DNA of 64,000 nt from Propionibacteriaceae bacterium (GCA_031262485.1 JAISHO010000041.1:1-64000); one strand, 5' to 3'. Numbered from the stretch's first letter, positions 33,439 to 42,591 are shown. The notes: generated by a model not told the origin, from the letters alone. Numbers and translations are program-made.

Positions 33439-35155
33439 GACGATGGCCGCCCGCTCCTCTCCCGCGCCCGCTTTCGGTTACCGCAAGCGCCGGACCATCG
33501 AGCTCTTCCTTCTCCTCATCGGCCAGTCGATCGGCTGGGCCGGATACATGCTGACGACCCTCGATCAGACGAACACCCCTCCGCCGGGCTGGGAGACGGT
33601 CACGGGCGTCTGGTTCGCTGCCGGGATCGTCATCCACCTCGTCGTCCGTTTCCGCTTGCCCTACGCCGATCCGATCATCGTGCCGATCGCCTTCGCGCTG
33701 ACCGGCCTGGGCCTGGCCCAGATCCATCGGATCGATCTCATCGAACCGGTGACGACGGCGGCGCACACGCAAGCTTTGGCCGTCGCCATCGGGCTGGTCT
33801 GCTTCATCGTCGTCGCTTTCGTCATCCGCGAGCCCCGCCGGCTGCGCGCCTACCCCTTCATCCTCTCGGCCATCGGCATCGCCCTGCTCCTCATGCCCCT
33901 CCTGCCCGGGATCGGGGTGGAGGCGAACGGCTCGCGGATCTGGATCGACATCGCCGGATTCTCTTTCCAGCCGGCCGAGATCGCCAAGATCATCCTCGCC
34001 GCCAGCTTCGCCGGTTACCTGGCCGAACACCGCGACGTCCTCTCTGTGGCGGGCAAGAACTTCCTCGGACTCAACCTGCCCCGGGCCCGCGACCTCGGCC
34101 CGATCGCCGTCATGTGGGGCGTCAGCCTCGCCATCCTCGTCTTCCAGAACGACCTGGGCACCTCGCTCATGTTCTTCGGGCTGTTCGTCATGATGATCTA
34201 CGTCGCCACCGGCAAGGGTTCCTGGGTGCTCTTGGGCGGCGTGCTCTTCGCCGGGGCCGCCGTCGCCGCTTATCACTTCGCCGGGCACGCCCGTCGGCGC
34301 TTCGACTTCTGGCTGCACCCCTTCGACTACCCCGACGACGCCACCCAGATCATCGGCGCCCAATTCGGCCTCTCCCACGGGGGGCTGTTCGGCTCCGGAT
34401 GGGGTCTGGGGCGCCCCGATCTGACGATCTTCGCCTCGACCGACATGATCGCCGCCGCCCTCGGCGAGGAGATGGGCGTCATCGGCCTCATGGGGATCAT
34501 CGTCCTCTACGCTCTCTTCGTCTTCCGGGGGCTGCGCACCGCGCTCGGCTCCCGCGACCCCTTCCTCACCTTGTTCGCCGGCGGCCTCAGCTTCGTCTTC
34601 GCCATCCAGGTCTTCGCCATCATCGGCGGGGTCACCCGCTTGCTCCCATTGACCGGCCTGACGACCCCCTTCCTCTCCCAGGGCGGCTCGTCGATGATCG
34701 CCAACTGGATCCTCGTCGGCGTCCTCGCCGTCGTCTCGCATCAGGCCCGACGCCCCCACGCCGCGGCTGGGGAGACGACCGACGAGGGGGTCACCGATTT
34801 CGAGGACGATATGACGCAGGTCATCCCCGAGAAGCAGTTGCGCCGGATCGGCATCGGCGCCACCCAGCCGGTCGCCGCCTTCGACGCCGACCAGGTGCCG
34901 GTGGCGGCCGCCGGGGAGAGCGGGCCGCTACGCTCCGCCCAGGGCGGCGCCGGATCCGCCAACGGGCCCTCCCGTTCCTTAGGGGGAGCCTCCTCCGTCG
35001 CGTCCCCGGCTCGCTCCGTCTCTTCACCTTCCTTCTCGCCCGTCTCGGCGTCGTCGCCTTCGCTGGGGCCTTCCTTCTCCGGTGAGGAGCCGACCCAGGT
35101 CGTCGACGGCCGTTGGGTTCCCGATCCGCCGCAGCGGGGTGGCGCCGATGACTAA
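33428..35155 (+). CDS. SEDS peptidoglycan polymerase FtsW/RodA
   Basis: A 575-residue protein with about 10-12 membrane helices. SEDS signatures are present: FQPAEIAKI, FQNDLGTSLM, and GLTTPFLSQGGSSMIANW near the C-terminal helix. SEDS proteins polymerise lipid II with a partner class B PBP, here the next gene. After the last helix (about residue 440) comes a cytoplasmic tail of about 130 residues, Ser/Pro/Ala-rich, with DDMTQVI and EEPTQVV motifs that could be kinase targets. The start GTG/ATG region overlaps the pstP stop by 11 bases; ATG 33443 is an alternative. Confidence 0.92.
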   Translation: MVAETMAARSSPAPAFGYRKRRTIELFLLLIGQSIGWAGYMLTTLDQTNTPPPGWETVTGVWFAAGIVIHLVVRFRLPYADPIIVPIAFALTGLGLAQIHRIDLIEPVTTAAHTQALAVAIGLVCFIVVAFVIREPRRLRAYPFILSAIGIALLLMPLLPGIGVEANGSRIWIDIAGFSFQPAEIAKIILAASFAGYLAEHRDVLSVAGKNFLGLNLPRARDLGPIAVMWGVSLAILVFQNDLGTSLMFFGLFVMMIYVATGKGSWVLLGGVLFAGAAVAAYHFAGHARRRFDFWLHPFDYPDDATQIIGAQFGLSHGGLFGSGWGLGRPDLTIFASTDMIAAALGEEMGVIGLMGIIVLYALFVFRGLRTALGSRDPFLTLFAGGLSFVFAIQVFAIIGGVTRLLPLTGLTTPFLSQGGSSMIANWILVGVLAVVSHQARRPHAAAGETTDEGVTDFEDDMTQVIPEKQLRRIGIGATQPVAAFDADQVPVAAAGESGPLRSAQGGAGSANGPSRSLGGASSVASPARSVSSPSFSPVSASSPSLGPSFSGEEPTQVVDGRWVPDPPQRGGADD

Positions 35156-36605
35156 TCCGATGAACAAGCAGTTGCGCCGCGTCGCCCTCGTCGTCGGCCT
35201 CCTCTTCTTCGCCCTGCTCATCAACCTCACTTACACCGCCGTCGTCCGTCAGCCCTCGCTCGAGGACAACCCTCGTAACACGCGGGCCCGGGAAGCCGAT
35301 TTCGACCGTCAGAGAGGCCAGATCCTCGCCTCGGCCACCGTCGTCGCCGACACCGTGCCCGCTCCCGAAGGCGACGAGTTCACCTGGCAGCGGGTGTACA
35401 CCGACGGCCCCCTCTACGCCCAGGTGACGGGATTCTTCTCCTGGATCTACGGCACGAGCGGCCTCGAGCAATCCCAGAACACCTTGTTGTCGGGTACGGA
35501 TTCGCGCCAGGCTTGGGAGCGTCTCGTCGACCTCGCCTCGGGGCGCACGCCGGCCGGGGCCTCGATCACGACGACGATCGACCCCGTCCTGCAGCAGGCC
35601 GCCTCCGACGCGCTCGGCGATGACACGGGCGCCGTCGTCGCCCTCGATCCCCACACGGGCGCCATCAAAGCCCTCGTCTCCCACCCCTCGTATGATCCCT
35701 CGACGCTGGCCAGCCACGACGTCGACGCCGTCATGACGGCCTGGGAGAGCCTTCTGGCCGATCCCGCCTCCCCGATGTCGGATCGCGCCAGCCGCGAGAT
35801 CTACCCGCCCGGCTCGACCTTCAAGGTCATCACCGCGGCCGCCGCCCTCGAAGCCGGGTACACCCCCGACAGCCTCATCGACACTCCGAGCGAACTGCCC
35901 TACCCGAATTCGAACGAGGTCCTCACCAACTCGTCCGATTGCGGCGATAGTCAGGTCACTCTGCAGTACGCCTTCACCGCCTCATGTAACACTGCTTTCG
36001 CCAATCTCGGCTTGGCGCTCGGCGCGGAGGAGTTGGCGGCGATGGCCTCGGCCTTCGGTTTCGGCACGGATCCGCTCGACGATCTCGGCGCCGCGGCCAG
36101 CCAGTTCCCCGACCTCGACCCCTCAGATCCCGACGAGGCGGCCCAGTTGATGCGGGCCGCCATCGGGCAGGGCGACGTCGCCGCCTCCGCTCTCCAGATG
36201 GCGATGGTGAGCGCCGCGGTCGTCAACGAAGGGACGTTGGCCCAGCCGTACCTCGTCTCCGAGGCGCGCGCCCCCGACCTCTCCCTCCTGCGTTCGCACC
36301 AGACGGAGACGTCGACGGTGATGTCGCAGGCCTCCGCCCAGACCCTCGAGCAACTGATGATTGGGGTGGTCGAGGAGGGCACCGGCACTCCGGCGCGGAT
36401 CTGGGGAGTGACGGTCGGCGGCAAGACGGGCACGGCTCAATCCGATCCGAGCCGCCCGCCCTACGCCTGGTTCACCGGTTTCGCCACCGATCCCGACCTC
36501 GTCGTCGCCGTCTTCGTCGAGAACACCGGCGGCGCCAACACCGAGGTGGCCGGCGGTTCGACCGCCGGACCGATCGCCCGGGCCGTCCTCCAAGCGGGAC
36601 GATGA
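35148..36605 (+). CDS. pbpA: Class B penicillin-binding protein PbpA
   Basis: The start is set at ATG 35148 (MTNPMNKQLRRVAL), overlapping the ftsW/rodA stop by 8 bases, giving 485 residues. A single N-terminal transmembrane helix leads to the PBP dimerisation region (READFDRQRGQIL). The transpeptidase motifs are STFK (Ser223), SCN (Ser279) and KTGT (Lys426). It cross-links peptidoglycan outside the membrane with its SEDS partner. Confidence 0.93.
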   Translation: MTNPMNKQLRRVALVVGLLFFALLINLTYTAVVRQPSLEDNPRNTRAREADFDRQRGQILASATVVADTVPAPEGDEFTWQRVYTDGPLYAQVTGFFSWIYGTSGLEQSQNTLLSGTDSRQAWERLVDLASGRTPAGASITTTIDPVLQQAASDALGDDTGAVVALDPHTGAIKALVSHPSYDPSTLASHDVDAVMTAWESLLADPASPMSDRASREIYPPGSTFKVITAAAALEAGYTPDSLIDTPSELPYPNSNEVLTNSSDCGDSQVTLQYAFTASCNTAFANLGLALGAEELAAMASAFGFGTDPLDDLGAAASQFPDLDPSDPDEAAQLMRAAIGQGDVAASALQMAMVSAAVVNEGTLAQPYLVSEARAPDLSLLRSHQTETSTVMSQASAQTLEQLMIGVVEEGTGTPARIWGVTVGGKTGTAQSDPSRPPYAWFTGFATDPDLVVAVFVENTGGANTEVAGGSTAGPIARAVLQAGR

Positions 36606-36780
36606 GCGGAAACGAGGCCAAAATGGTTGATCATTCGGGGCAGCGGATCCCCTTTCTCCCAGGAGATCGCGCGACATCAGGATTTTCAGAGAGAGCCTTC
36701 AGCCTTTTTTCAGGTGGGCACGGCACAATGGGGCAGTGCGGCACGAGGCGCGGACACTTCGTTGAGGGGAAGGGACGACT

Positions 36781-36861
36781 ATGAGAGCATGGGGGACGGC
36801 TGGGCGGCCGTTCGTCGTGGCGCTCGTTCCTGCCATCGTTGAGGGGAGTTCCGAAGGATGA
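36781..36861 (+). CDS. Putative 26-residue leader peptide upstream of pknB
   Basis: A short ORF (MRAWGTAGRPFVVALVPAIV then EGSSEG) starts at ATG 36781 behind a strong GAGGGGAAGGGA ribosome site. It ends in TGA 36859-36861, overlapping the pknB ATG as ATGA. The geometry suggests translational coupling. No homology is claimed. The rest of the 36606-36780 gap holds no clear feature. Confidence 0.45.
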   Translation: MRAWGTAGRPFVVALVPAIVEGSSEG

Positions 36862-38732
36862 GCGAGACGATCCTGCAGGGTCGCTACGTGCTCGGCCCCG
36901 TCCTCGGGCGTGGTGGCATGGCCGAAGTGCGCCGAGCGCGCGACACCCGTCTCGAGCGCGACGTCGCCATCAAACGTCTGCGTGTCGATCTGGCCGGCGA
37001 CGAAGTCTTCCAGGAACGTTTCCGTCGTGAGGCCCGGGCCGCCGCCAACCTCAGCCACCCCAACATCGTCGCCGTCTACGACAACGGCGAGCAGGCCGAT
37101 CCGACGACCGGGGTCATGATCCCCTACATCGTCATGGAGCTCATCAACGGCCAGACCTTGCGCGAGATGCTGCGCGAGGGCCACAAGATCCCCCCGACTC
37201 GTGCCCTCCAGATCACCCAGCAGGTCCTCGAGGCGCTCGATTACTCGCACAACCACGGCATCATCCACCGCGACATCAAGCCGGCCAATGTCATGGTGAC
37301 GCCCTCTGGCGACGTCAAGGTCATGGATTTCGGCATCGCCCGCGCCGTCTCCGACACCCAAGCCTCGATGACGCAGACGGCGTCCGTCATCGGCACCCCG
37401 CAATATCTTTCCCCCGAGCAGATCCGCGGCGAACCGGTCGATCGTCGCTCCGACGTCTACTCGACCGGCTGCCTGCTCTACGAGCTCCTCACCGGCAAGC
37501 CTCCGTTCGAGGGGGATTCCCCGGTCTCGCTGGCCTACCAGCACGTCCGCAAACAGCCGACCCCGCCCAGCTCGGTCGATCCGATGATCTCGGCCAACAT
37601 GGACGCCATCGTCCTCAAATCCCTGGCCAAGGACCCGACCGATCGCTATCAGACGGCCAAGGCGATGGCGGACGACATCGGCTTGCTCCTGGCCGGCCAA
37701 CAAGTCACTGCCGTGCTCCCCGCCCCCGTCTTCGACGACGACACCGCCAACAATCCGCGCACTCGGGTCATCACGACGACGGGCGGCGGCACCGTCACCC
37801 GTGGCGTGATCACGACGACGGGCAAGTACGGCATCGAGGAGTATGACGATTACGGCGAGATGGCCCCGCCCCAGGCGGAGCGCCCCGGAGCGAACAAGGC
37901 CCTCATCATCGGGCTCATCTGCGCCCTCGTCGTCGTCCTCGCCACTGGGCTCGGCATCGCCTACTGGCTGACGAACGAGCGCAACCCGACCCCGACCGTC
38001 GCCATGGTGACGGTGCCACGCGTGCTGACGATGTCGCAGACGGTCGCCACGCAGAGCCTGGCCCAAGCCGGTTTCGACGTCTCGGTCGAGATGGTCAAGG
38101 GTCCCGACGACAACACCGTCGGCACCGTGATCGAGCAGGATCCCGCCGGGGAGACGCCCGCTGAGAGCGGTTCCCGGGTGACGATCAGAGTCAACCAGGG
38201 CCCCGACAAGGTGACGATCCCGACCGATCTGCGGGATCAGAATTGTGAGGCCGCCTCCTCGCGCTTGACGGACCAACTCGGTTTCACCAACGTGACGATC
38301 AGCCCGGCATCCGATGAGGACGCCAGCGCTGTCAAGGACACGGTGATCTCCGTCAACCCGGCCGGTGGGGCGGCGGTGACGAAGGACACCCCCATCACGC
38401 TCAGCTGCGCGACCGGATTGTCCGAGATCCCCAACGTCATCGGGATGACCCAGGTCCAGGCCACGCGAGTCTTGACCGAACGGGGCTTCCCCCAGCCGGA
38501 GACCCGCCGTGAGCCCTCCGCCGAGACGAACCCCGACCTCGTCATCGGGCAGGAGCCCGTCGGCGGCACGGGGGAGAAGGTCGATCGTGCGACGACGGTG
38601 GTCGTCCTCGTCCTGCCGATGCAGGAGACGGAGCCCACCATCGAGCCGACGTTGCCGACCGGAGCGCCGGAACCGAGCGAGCTGCCCGCCTCCATCCCTC
38701 CGGCGACGAGTCCTCCACCCGAGGAGAACTGA
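36858..38732 (+). CDS. pknB: PASTA-domain Ser/Thr kinase PknB
   Basis: A 624-residue membrane kinase. The kinase domain spans residues 1-275: GRGGMAEV (glycine loop), VAIKRL (lysine), HRDIKPANVM, DFGIAR and SPEQIRGEPVD. A juxtamembrane region has a Thr-rich imperfect repeat (TRVITTTGGG, then TRGVITTTGK, about residues 303-325), which is the likely autophosphorylation site. A transmembrane helix lies at about 348-371. Three extracellular PASTA domains (about 382-445, 450-520, 520-595) sense muropeptides in this family, and a Pro-rich end follows. No PknA gene lies between pbpA and pknB, unlike in mycobacteria. Confidence 0.95.
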   Translation: MSETILQGRYVLGPVLGRGGMAEVRRARDTRLERDVAIKRLRVDLAGDEVFQERFRREARAAANLSHPNIVAVYDNGEQADPTTGVMIPYIVMELINGQTLREMLREGHKIPPTRALQITQQVLEALDYSHNHGIIHRDIKPANVMVTPSGDVKVMDFGIARAVSDTQASMTQTASVIGTPQYLSPEQIRGEPVDRRSDVYSTGCLLYELLTGKPPFEGDSPVSLAYQHVRKQPTPPSSVDPMISANMDAIVLKSLAKDPTDRYQTAKAMADDIGLLLAGQQVTAVLPAPVFDDDTANNPRTRVITTTGGGTVTRGVITTTGKYGIEEYDDYGEMAPPQAERPGANKALIIGLICALVVVLATGLGIAYWLTNERNPTPTVAMVTVPRVLTMSQTVATQSLAQAGFDVSVEMVKGPDDNTVGTVIEQDPAGETPAESGSRVTIRVNQGPDKVTIPTDLRDQNCEAASSRLTDQLGFTNVTISPASDEDASAVKDTVISVNPAGGAAVTKDTPITLSCATGLSEIPNVIGMTQVQATRVLTERGFPQPETRREPSAETNPDLVIGQEPVGGTGEKVDRATTVVVLVLPMQETEPTIEPTLPTGAPEPSELPASIPPATSPPPEEN

Positions 38733-38749
38733 GCCCAAACCCACGTCGA

Positions 38750-38782
38750 TCTTCCCTCTTCCCGACAAGGGCGGAGGGAAGA
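38750..38782. terminator. Bidirectional hairpin between convergent pknB and phosphatase genes
   Basis: TCTTCCCTC 38750-38758 pairs perfectly with GAGGGAAGA 38774-38782, with an inner CCC/GGG. It lies 18 bases past the pknB stop and 14 bases past the phosphatase stop on the other strand. Confidence 0.65.
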
Positions 38783-38795
38783 AGAGTCTGCTTGA

Positions 38796-39836
38796 TCAGC
38801 CTTTGAATCCGGCTTGGAGCGCCCGGCGGAAATACGTCGTGATCGCGTCGAGGGCAGGGAGGATCTCGTCCGCCGCCTGTTGGTAGACCTCCATCGGCTG
38901 GCCGATCGGGTCGATGACGTGGAGATCCTCGTCGCTCATCCCCGCCAGCACCTGAGCTTGGAGCGGGACGACGGCAGCGGTGGCCGCTCGGAGAAGAGCG
39001 GGGATCGTCGGGAAAGCCTTAGCCTGGAAAGAGCCTCTCGTTGGAGCCGCTCCCATGCCTTGCGCGGCGCGTGATTCCCTGGCGGCTGGAGCCGAGACGG
39101 CCCCGATCTCGTCCGGGGGGAAACCGAGGTCGCTCAGAGCGCCGGAAGCCTCTGGCTCGGCGGCGCGGCGCGGCGCGGCCCCCGTCAAAGACGCGGCGGA
39201 CAACGGGTCGGTGGCCGGATCGTTAGCCCGTGTCGAGGGGGTCTTCTCCCCGAAGCGGAAATCGAGCGAGCCGAGGCCGTCGTCCTCCTCGTCGCCGAAG
39301 CGGAAATCGAGGGGGTTGACGGACCGAGCGGCTGCGCCGATCATCGGCCCGCCCACACGTAAGTCGGCCAATGGATCTTCCTGAGCGACGGTCGCCGCGG
39401 CGCTCATCGTGGAGCCGACGACGTCGTCGTGGAGCGCGGCGACCAGAGCGTCGTCGTCGATCCGGGCGATGGTGGCGGCGAAACCGAGCAGGGTGAAGGT
39501 GCGCTTGGTCGCGCTGGGTTCCGTTTCGATGACGAAGCGGCGGTGCTCCGGAGAGAGCGTGAGAATGAGGTCGGAGCGCTTGATGATCGACATCGTCAAC
39601 TGCCGGGCGATGTGCTGAGGACGATCCTCGATTCCCAACCCCTCGAGGATGAGGCGACTGTTCGGCGCCATGAGCGAGCCGACGACCGCATGGGTGCCGG
39701 CGCTGGCGAGGGTGACACCGGTGCGTTCCGGGGCGCCGAGGCCCTTGGTGAGCCAGCGTTGCAAAGCCCGCTCTGCTAGGGGGGACCGGCAGATGTTCCC
39801 GGTGCACACGGTGAGGATCGAGAAGGATTCAGTCAC
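38796..39836 (-). CDS. Low-molecular-weight protein tyrosine phosphatase with a large disordered insert
   Basis: A 346-residue protein. The phosphatase P-loop CTGNICRS gives Cys11 and Arg17; AGTHAVVG and LTLSPEHRRFVIE continue the core to about residue 120. The general-acid loop VIDPIGQP (Asp309) only comes after about 170 residues of Ala/Asp/Glu/Ser/Pro-rich sequence containing two LDFRFG motifs. Normal family members have 145-200 residues with the acid about 115 residues after the Cys. It follows the tyrosine kinase gene by 95 bases, the usual Wzb/Wzc-style pairing that controls capsule or exopolysaccharide export. Confidence 0.88.
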   Translation of the reverse strand: MTESFSILTVCTGNICRSPLAERALQRWLTKGLGAPERTGVTLASAGTHAVVGSLMAPNSRLILEGLGIEDRPQHIARQLTMSIIKRSDLILTLSPEHRRFVIETEPSATKRTFTLLGFAATIARIDDDALVAALHDDVVGSTMSAAATVAQEDPLADLRVGGPMIGAAARSVNPLDFRFGDEEDDGLGSLDFRFGEKTPSTRANDPATDPLSAASLTGAAPRRAAEPEASGALSDLGFPPDEIGAVSAPAARESRAAQGMGAAPTRGSFQAKAFPTIPALLRAATAAVVPLQAQVLAGMSDEDLHVIDPIGQPMEVYQQAADEILPALDAITTYFRRALQAGFKG

Positions 39837-39930
39837 CGGAGAAGTCTACGCGAGATGGAAAAGATTGACGCCCGCTTCGAATCCGGAGCCTGGAGGGCCG
39901 AGGTGGAACCCCGCTCGGTCGCCGGAGCGG

Positions 39931-41487
39931 TCACAGAGCGCGCTTGGCGGGATCCCGCTTGGCGGAGGCTTCCGTCGTGACGAGCTTGCTGACCTCTTGG
40001 GTGAGTTCAGGGTGGACGATCGTCTCGTCGAGATCGAGCTTCTTGCCCGGGCTCACAGCCGGATTCGGCGCGGTAGATGTCGCTGTGTTAGAACCGTACC
40101 CGGAGCCGTAGCCGCCGTAGCCATAGCCGTATCCGTAGCCATAACCGGACTGGTATCCACCGACCTTCTTGACCGGCACCTTGGTGACGACCGAGCCGAT
40201 GAGGTGGGCCTCGACGAGGTTGAGGTGGTTGATGGCGGCGGCCAGGGAGTGACGCCGGGTCTCGCCGTGGGCGATGGCGAGGATGACGCCGTCGGCCAGG
40301 GTGGCGAGCATCGTCGCGTCAGTCGCGACGAGTACGGGCGGCGCGTCGATGAGGACGTAGTCGAAGATCGTGGCGAGGCGGTCGCAGAGGATCTTCATCG
40401 CTTCGGAACCGAGCAACTCGCTGGGGTTGGGCGGGGTGCGCCCAGCTGGCAAGACGAAGAGCTGATCCTCGCCCCAGCGCTGGATGACATCGGCCGGGGT
40501 GGCGCGCCCGACGAGGACGTCGGTCAGGCCGGTCGAGCCTTCCATGCCCATCGTCTTGGCGACCGACGGGTTCCGCAGATCGCAGTCGACGAGGACGATC
40601 TTCTTGTCGAGGGAGGCCAAGGCGATGGCGAGGTTCGAGATCGTCGTCGTCTTGCCTTCCGAGGGGTTCGAACTGGAGATGATGAGCGTCTGATTCCCGC
40701 CACCGACGTTGGAGAAGATGACGTTGGTGCGCAGCCCCCGGATCTCCTCGGCGGCGTGCGCGCGGGGATTGTCGACGATGATGAGGGGAGAGCTTTCGAT
40801 CTGGGGGTCGAAGGGGATCGTGCCGAGCATGGGTTGGTTCGTGATCGCCTTGACGATCTCCGGCGAATCGATTTTGGTGTCGAGCAGGGTGCGCAGCCAG
40901 GCCACGCCGATGCCGAGGGCGAGCCCGAGCAGGGCGCCGATGGCGAGGTTCATGAGCGGGCGTGGGCTCGAGGGGGTCTCCGGCACGGAGGCGGGTTGTG
41001 TCACCGTCGCCTGGACGAGGCTGGGCGAGGAGGCCGAGGGCTTCTCCAACTGATTCGAGACGACGTCGCTGAGCGATTGGGCGGTGGCGTTGGCGATCTG
41101 GGCGGCCAACTCACGATCGTTCTGGGTCACGGTGATGGTGATGAGAACGGTGTTCGTGGGGGAACGGGCCTCGATGTCGGCGGCCAACTCCTGGGCCGTC
41201 AGCGGAGCCAGGTTGAGCTGCTCGATGACGGGTTCGAGGACGATGGCGCTCGTCGCGATGTCGACGTAGCTGAGCACCGCTTGGCGCATATAGTTGCTAC
41301 CCTGGACAATGTCGCTTGTAGCTGTGGCTCCCGGGGTGCGGGCGGCGAAGTACAGCTCGGCTGAAGCTTGGTACTTGACGGGCATGAGCCGCGTCGCCGC
41401 GAAGGCGCCGACAATGCCGAGCACCAGGCAGACGACAAGGGTGACCCATCGTCTCAACAGAAGATTGAGAAAGTCGCGGAGCTCCAC
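39931..41487 (-). CDS. BY-type tyrosine kinase / polysaccharide co-polymerase (Wzc/CpsCD-like)
   Basis: A 518-residue protein with an N-terminal Wzz domain between two membrane helices (about 14-34 and 178-200), then a P-loop kinase: SSSNPSEGKTTT (Walker A), KIVLVDCDLRNP (Walker A') and FDYVLIDAPPVL (Walker B). The Tyr/Gly cluster at about residues 446-468 (a YGYGYGYG run) is the autophosphorylation tail. After it comes a further 50 residues of Lys/Asp/Thr-rich sequence. It regulates chain length and export of a surface polysaccharide; no glycosyltransferase genes are nearby. Confidence 0.92.
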   Translation of the reverse strand: MELRDFLNLLLRRWVTLVVCLVLGIVGAFAATRLMPVKYQASAELYFAARTPGATATSDIVQGSNYMRQAVLSYVDIATSAIVLEPVIEQLNLAPLTAQELAADIEARSPTNTVLITITVTQNDRELAAQIANATAQSLSDVVSNQLEKPSASSPSLVQATVTQPASVPETPSSPRPLMNLAIGALLGLALGIGVAWLRTLLDTKIDSPEIVKAITNQPMLGTIPFDPQIESSPLIIVDNPRAHAAEEIRGLRTNVIFSNVGGGNQTLIISSSNPSEGKTTTISNLAIALASLDKKIVLVDCDLRNPSVAKTMGMEGSTGLTDVLVGRATPADVIQRWGEDQLFVLPAGRTPPNPSELLGSEAMKILCDRLATIFDYVLIDAPPVLVATDATMLATLADGVILAIAHGETRRHSLAAAINHLNLVEAHLIGSVVTKVPVKKVGGYQSGYGYGYGYGYGGYGSGYGSNTATSTAPNPAVSPGKKLDLDETIVHPELTQEVSKLVTTEASAKRDPAKRAL

Positions 41488-41647
41488 GCGGCCGTCCTCT
41501 CAGATATAGGGAGGCATCAAACGAATTCAGCATAGTGCCTCTGAGAGTTTCATGAGAAATGAGGTCAACAGGCAACTAAAAATTCTTTTGATGTTCAACA
41601 AAAAGAAAAATTACGGGGGATTGAGATAAGCCTGGGTTCTGGCTAGG

Positions 41648-42115
41648 TCAGTAACTGTAACCAGAACTGTAGGAGGTGTCGACGGCGTCGGAATCCTTCT
41701 TACGCCCGCGGCCGAAGAAACGGTCGAAAGCGATCGCTCCGCCGCCCCAGGCGACGAAGACGAGAGCGACGATACCTTGCAGCAAGGCGAGTTCGATTCC
41801 GTTGTCGGTGGCGAAGATGCCGTTGGCCCAGTGGATCCACAGGATCGACAGCGTCGCCTCGGCCACGAAGGCGAGGGCGACGATCCGGGTGGCCAATCCG
41901 AGCACGAGGAAGACTCCGCCGACGACCTCGAGGATGAGCGTGCCCCAAGCGAAGATCTCCGGTTCGATGACGCCAGCGTCGCTCAACTGAGTGACGAAAC
42001 CGTCCATCGACTGGCGGAACCAGTGCTTCCACGCGTGTGCCAGGACGACGCCGGCGAAGGCGAGCCGGGCGATGACGAGGACGAGGGACTGGATGATCTT
42101 CCAGAAGGTGGACAT
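41648..42115 (-). CDS. DoxX-family membrane protein
   Basis: The start is set at ATG 42115 (MSTFWKIIQSLVLVIARLAF) behind AAGGAG, giving 155 residues. Four predicted membrane helices and the ILEVVGGVFLVLGLATR segment match DoxX. The C-terminus ends in a short Ser/Tyr tail (VDTSYSSGYSY). Family members associate with redox or membrane stress proteins. It lies 160 bases upstream of the tyrosine kinase on the same strand; the gap 41488-41647 is AT-rich and probably holds the kinase promoter. Confidence 0.85.
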   Translation of the reverse strand: MSTFWKIIQSLVLVIARLAFAGVVLAHAWKHWFRQSMDGFVTQLSDAGVIEPEIFAWGTLILEVVGGVFLVLGLATRIVALAFVAEATLSILWIHWANGIFATDNGIELALLQGIVALVFVAWGGGAIAFDRFFGRGRKKDSDAVDTSYSSGYSY

Positions 42116-42591
42116 ACGGGCTCCTTCAAGACGACGGCGACCTTCCAAGTCTGCCAGAGCCAGGGCCGATGATGAGACCACACCCGGGCGTCGACAACTC
42201 GGCATGGGGGAGCGCGATCGACCTCATTGCCAAGCCCCATTGTTGTCAAAAGCGGGTTCCACCCGAGAGTAGTGACGAGAAGACGATGAGAGAGCGATGA
42301 GCGCCTAGTCGAAAACCCCTTCGGCACTGTAATGTCGGAAGCGTGGCATTCGAGCGCCGTTGTCACCCGCATGGTCGGGCGGGCGCGCGCTCAGCACCGC
42401 CACCTCCTCGGAAGACAGGGCCGGGGGCATGCGGCGCGAGGCCGGGGGTGGCCCCCCGTGCGGCGTCGGACTCATCGTCATGGATCCACTGGGTCCCGTC
42501 TGGCATGGGCCGGGCGTGACCCCGCTGTATCGCTTGTATCGCTCGTCACGGACGTCCCAGCCGGGACCCCCATCTCCAAGGAAGTGATGCT
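42116..42591. other. Divergent intergenic region, DoxX / PiT
   Basis: These 476 bases separate two divergent genes. A GC-rich stretch around 42380-42450 has no coding support on either strand, and no hairpin with a U-tract was found. Promoters for both neighbours must lie here, but none is assigned. Confidence 0.4.

Noticed and set aside
39960..40160. Tandem repeat in the kinase tail as a separate repeat element
   Set aside because: The repetition reflects the Tyr-Gly coding cluster of the kinase and is described with that gene.
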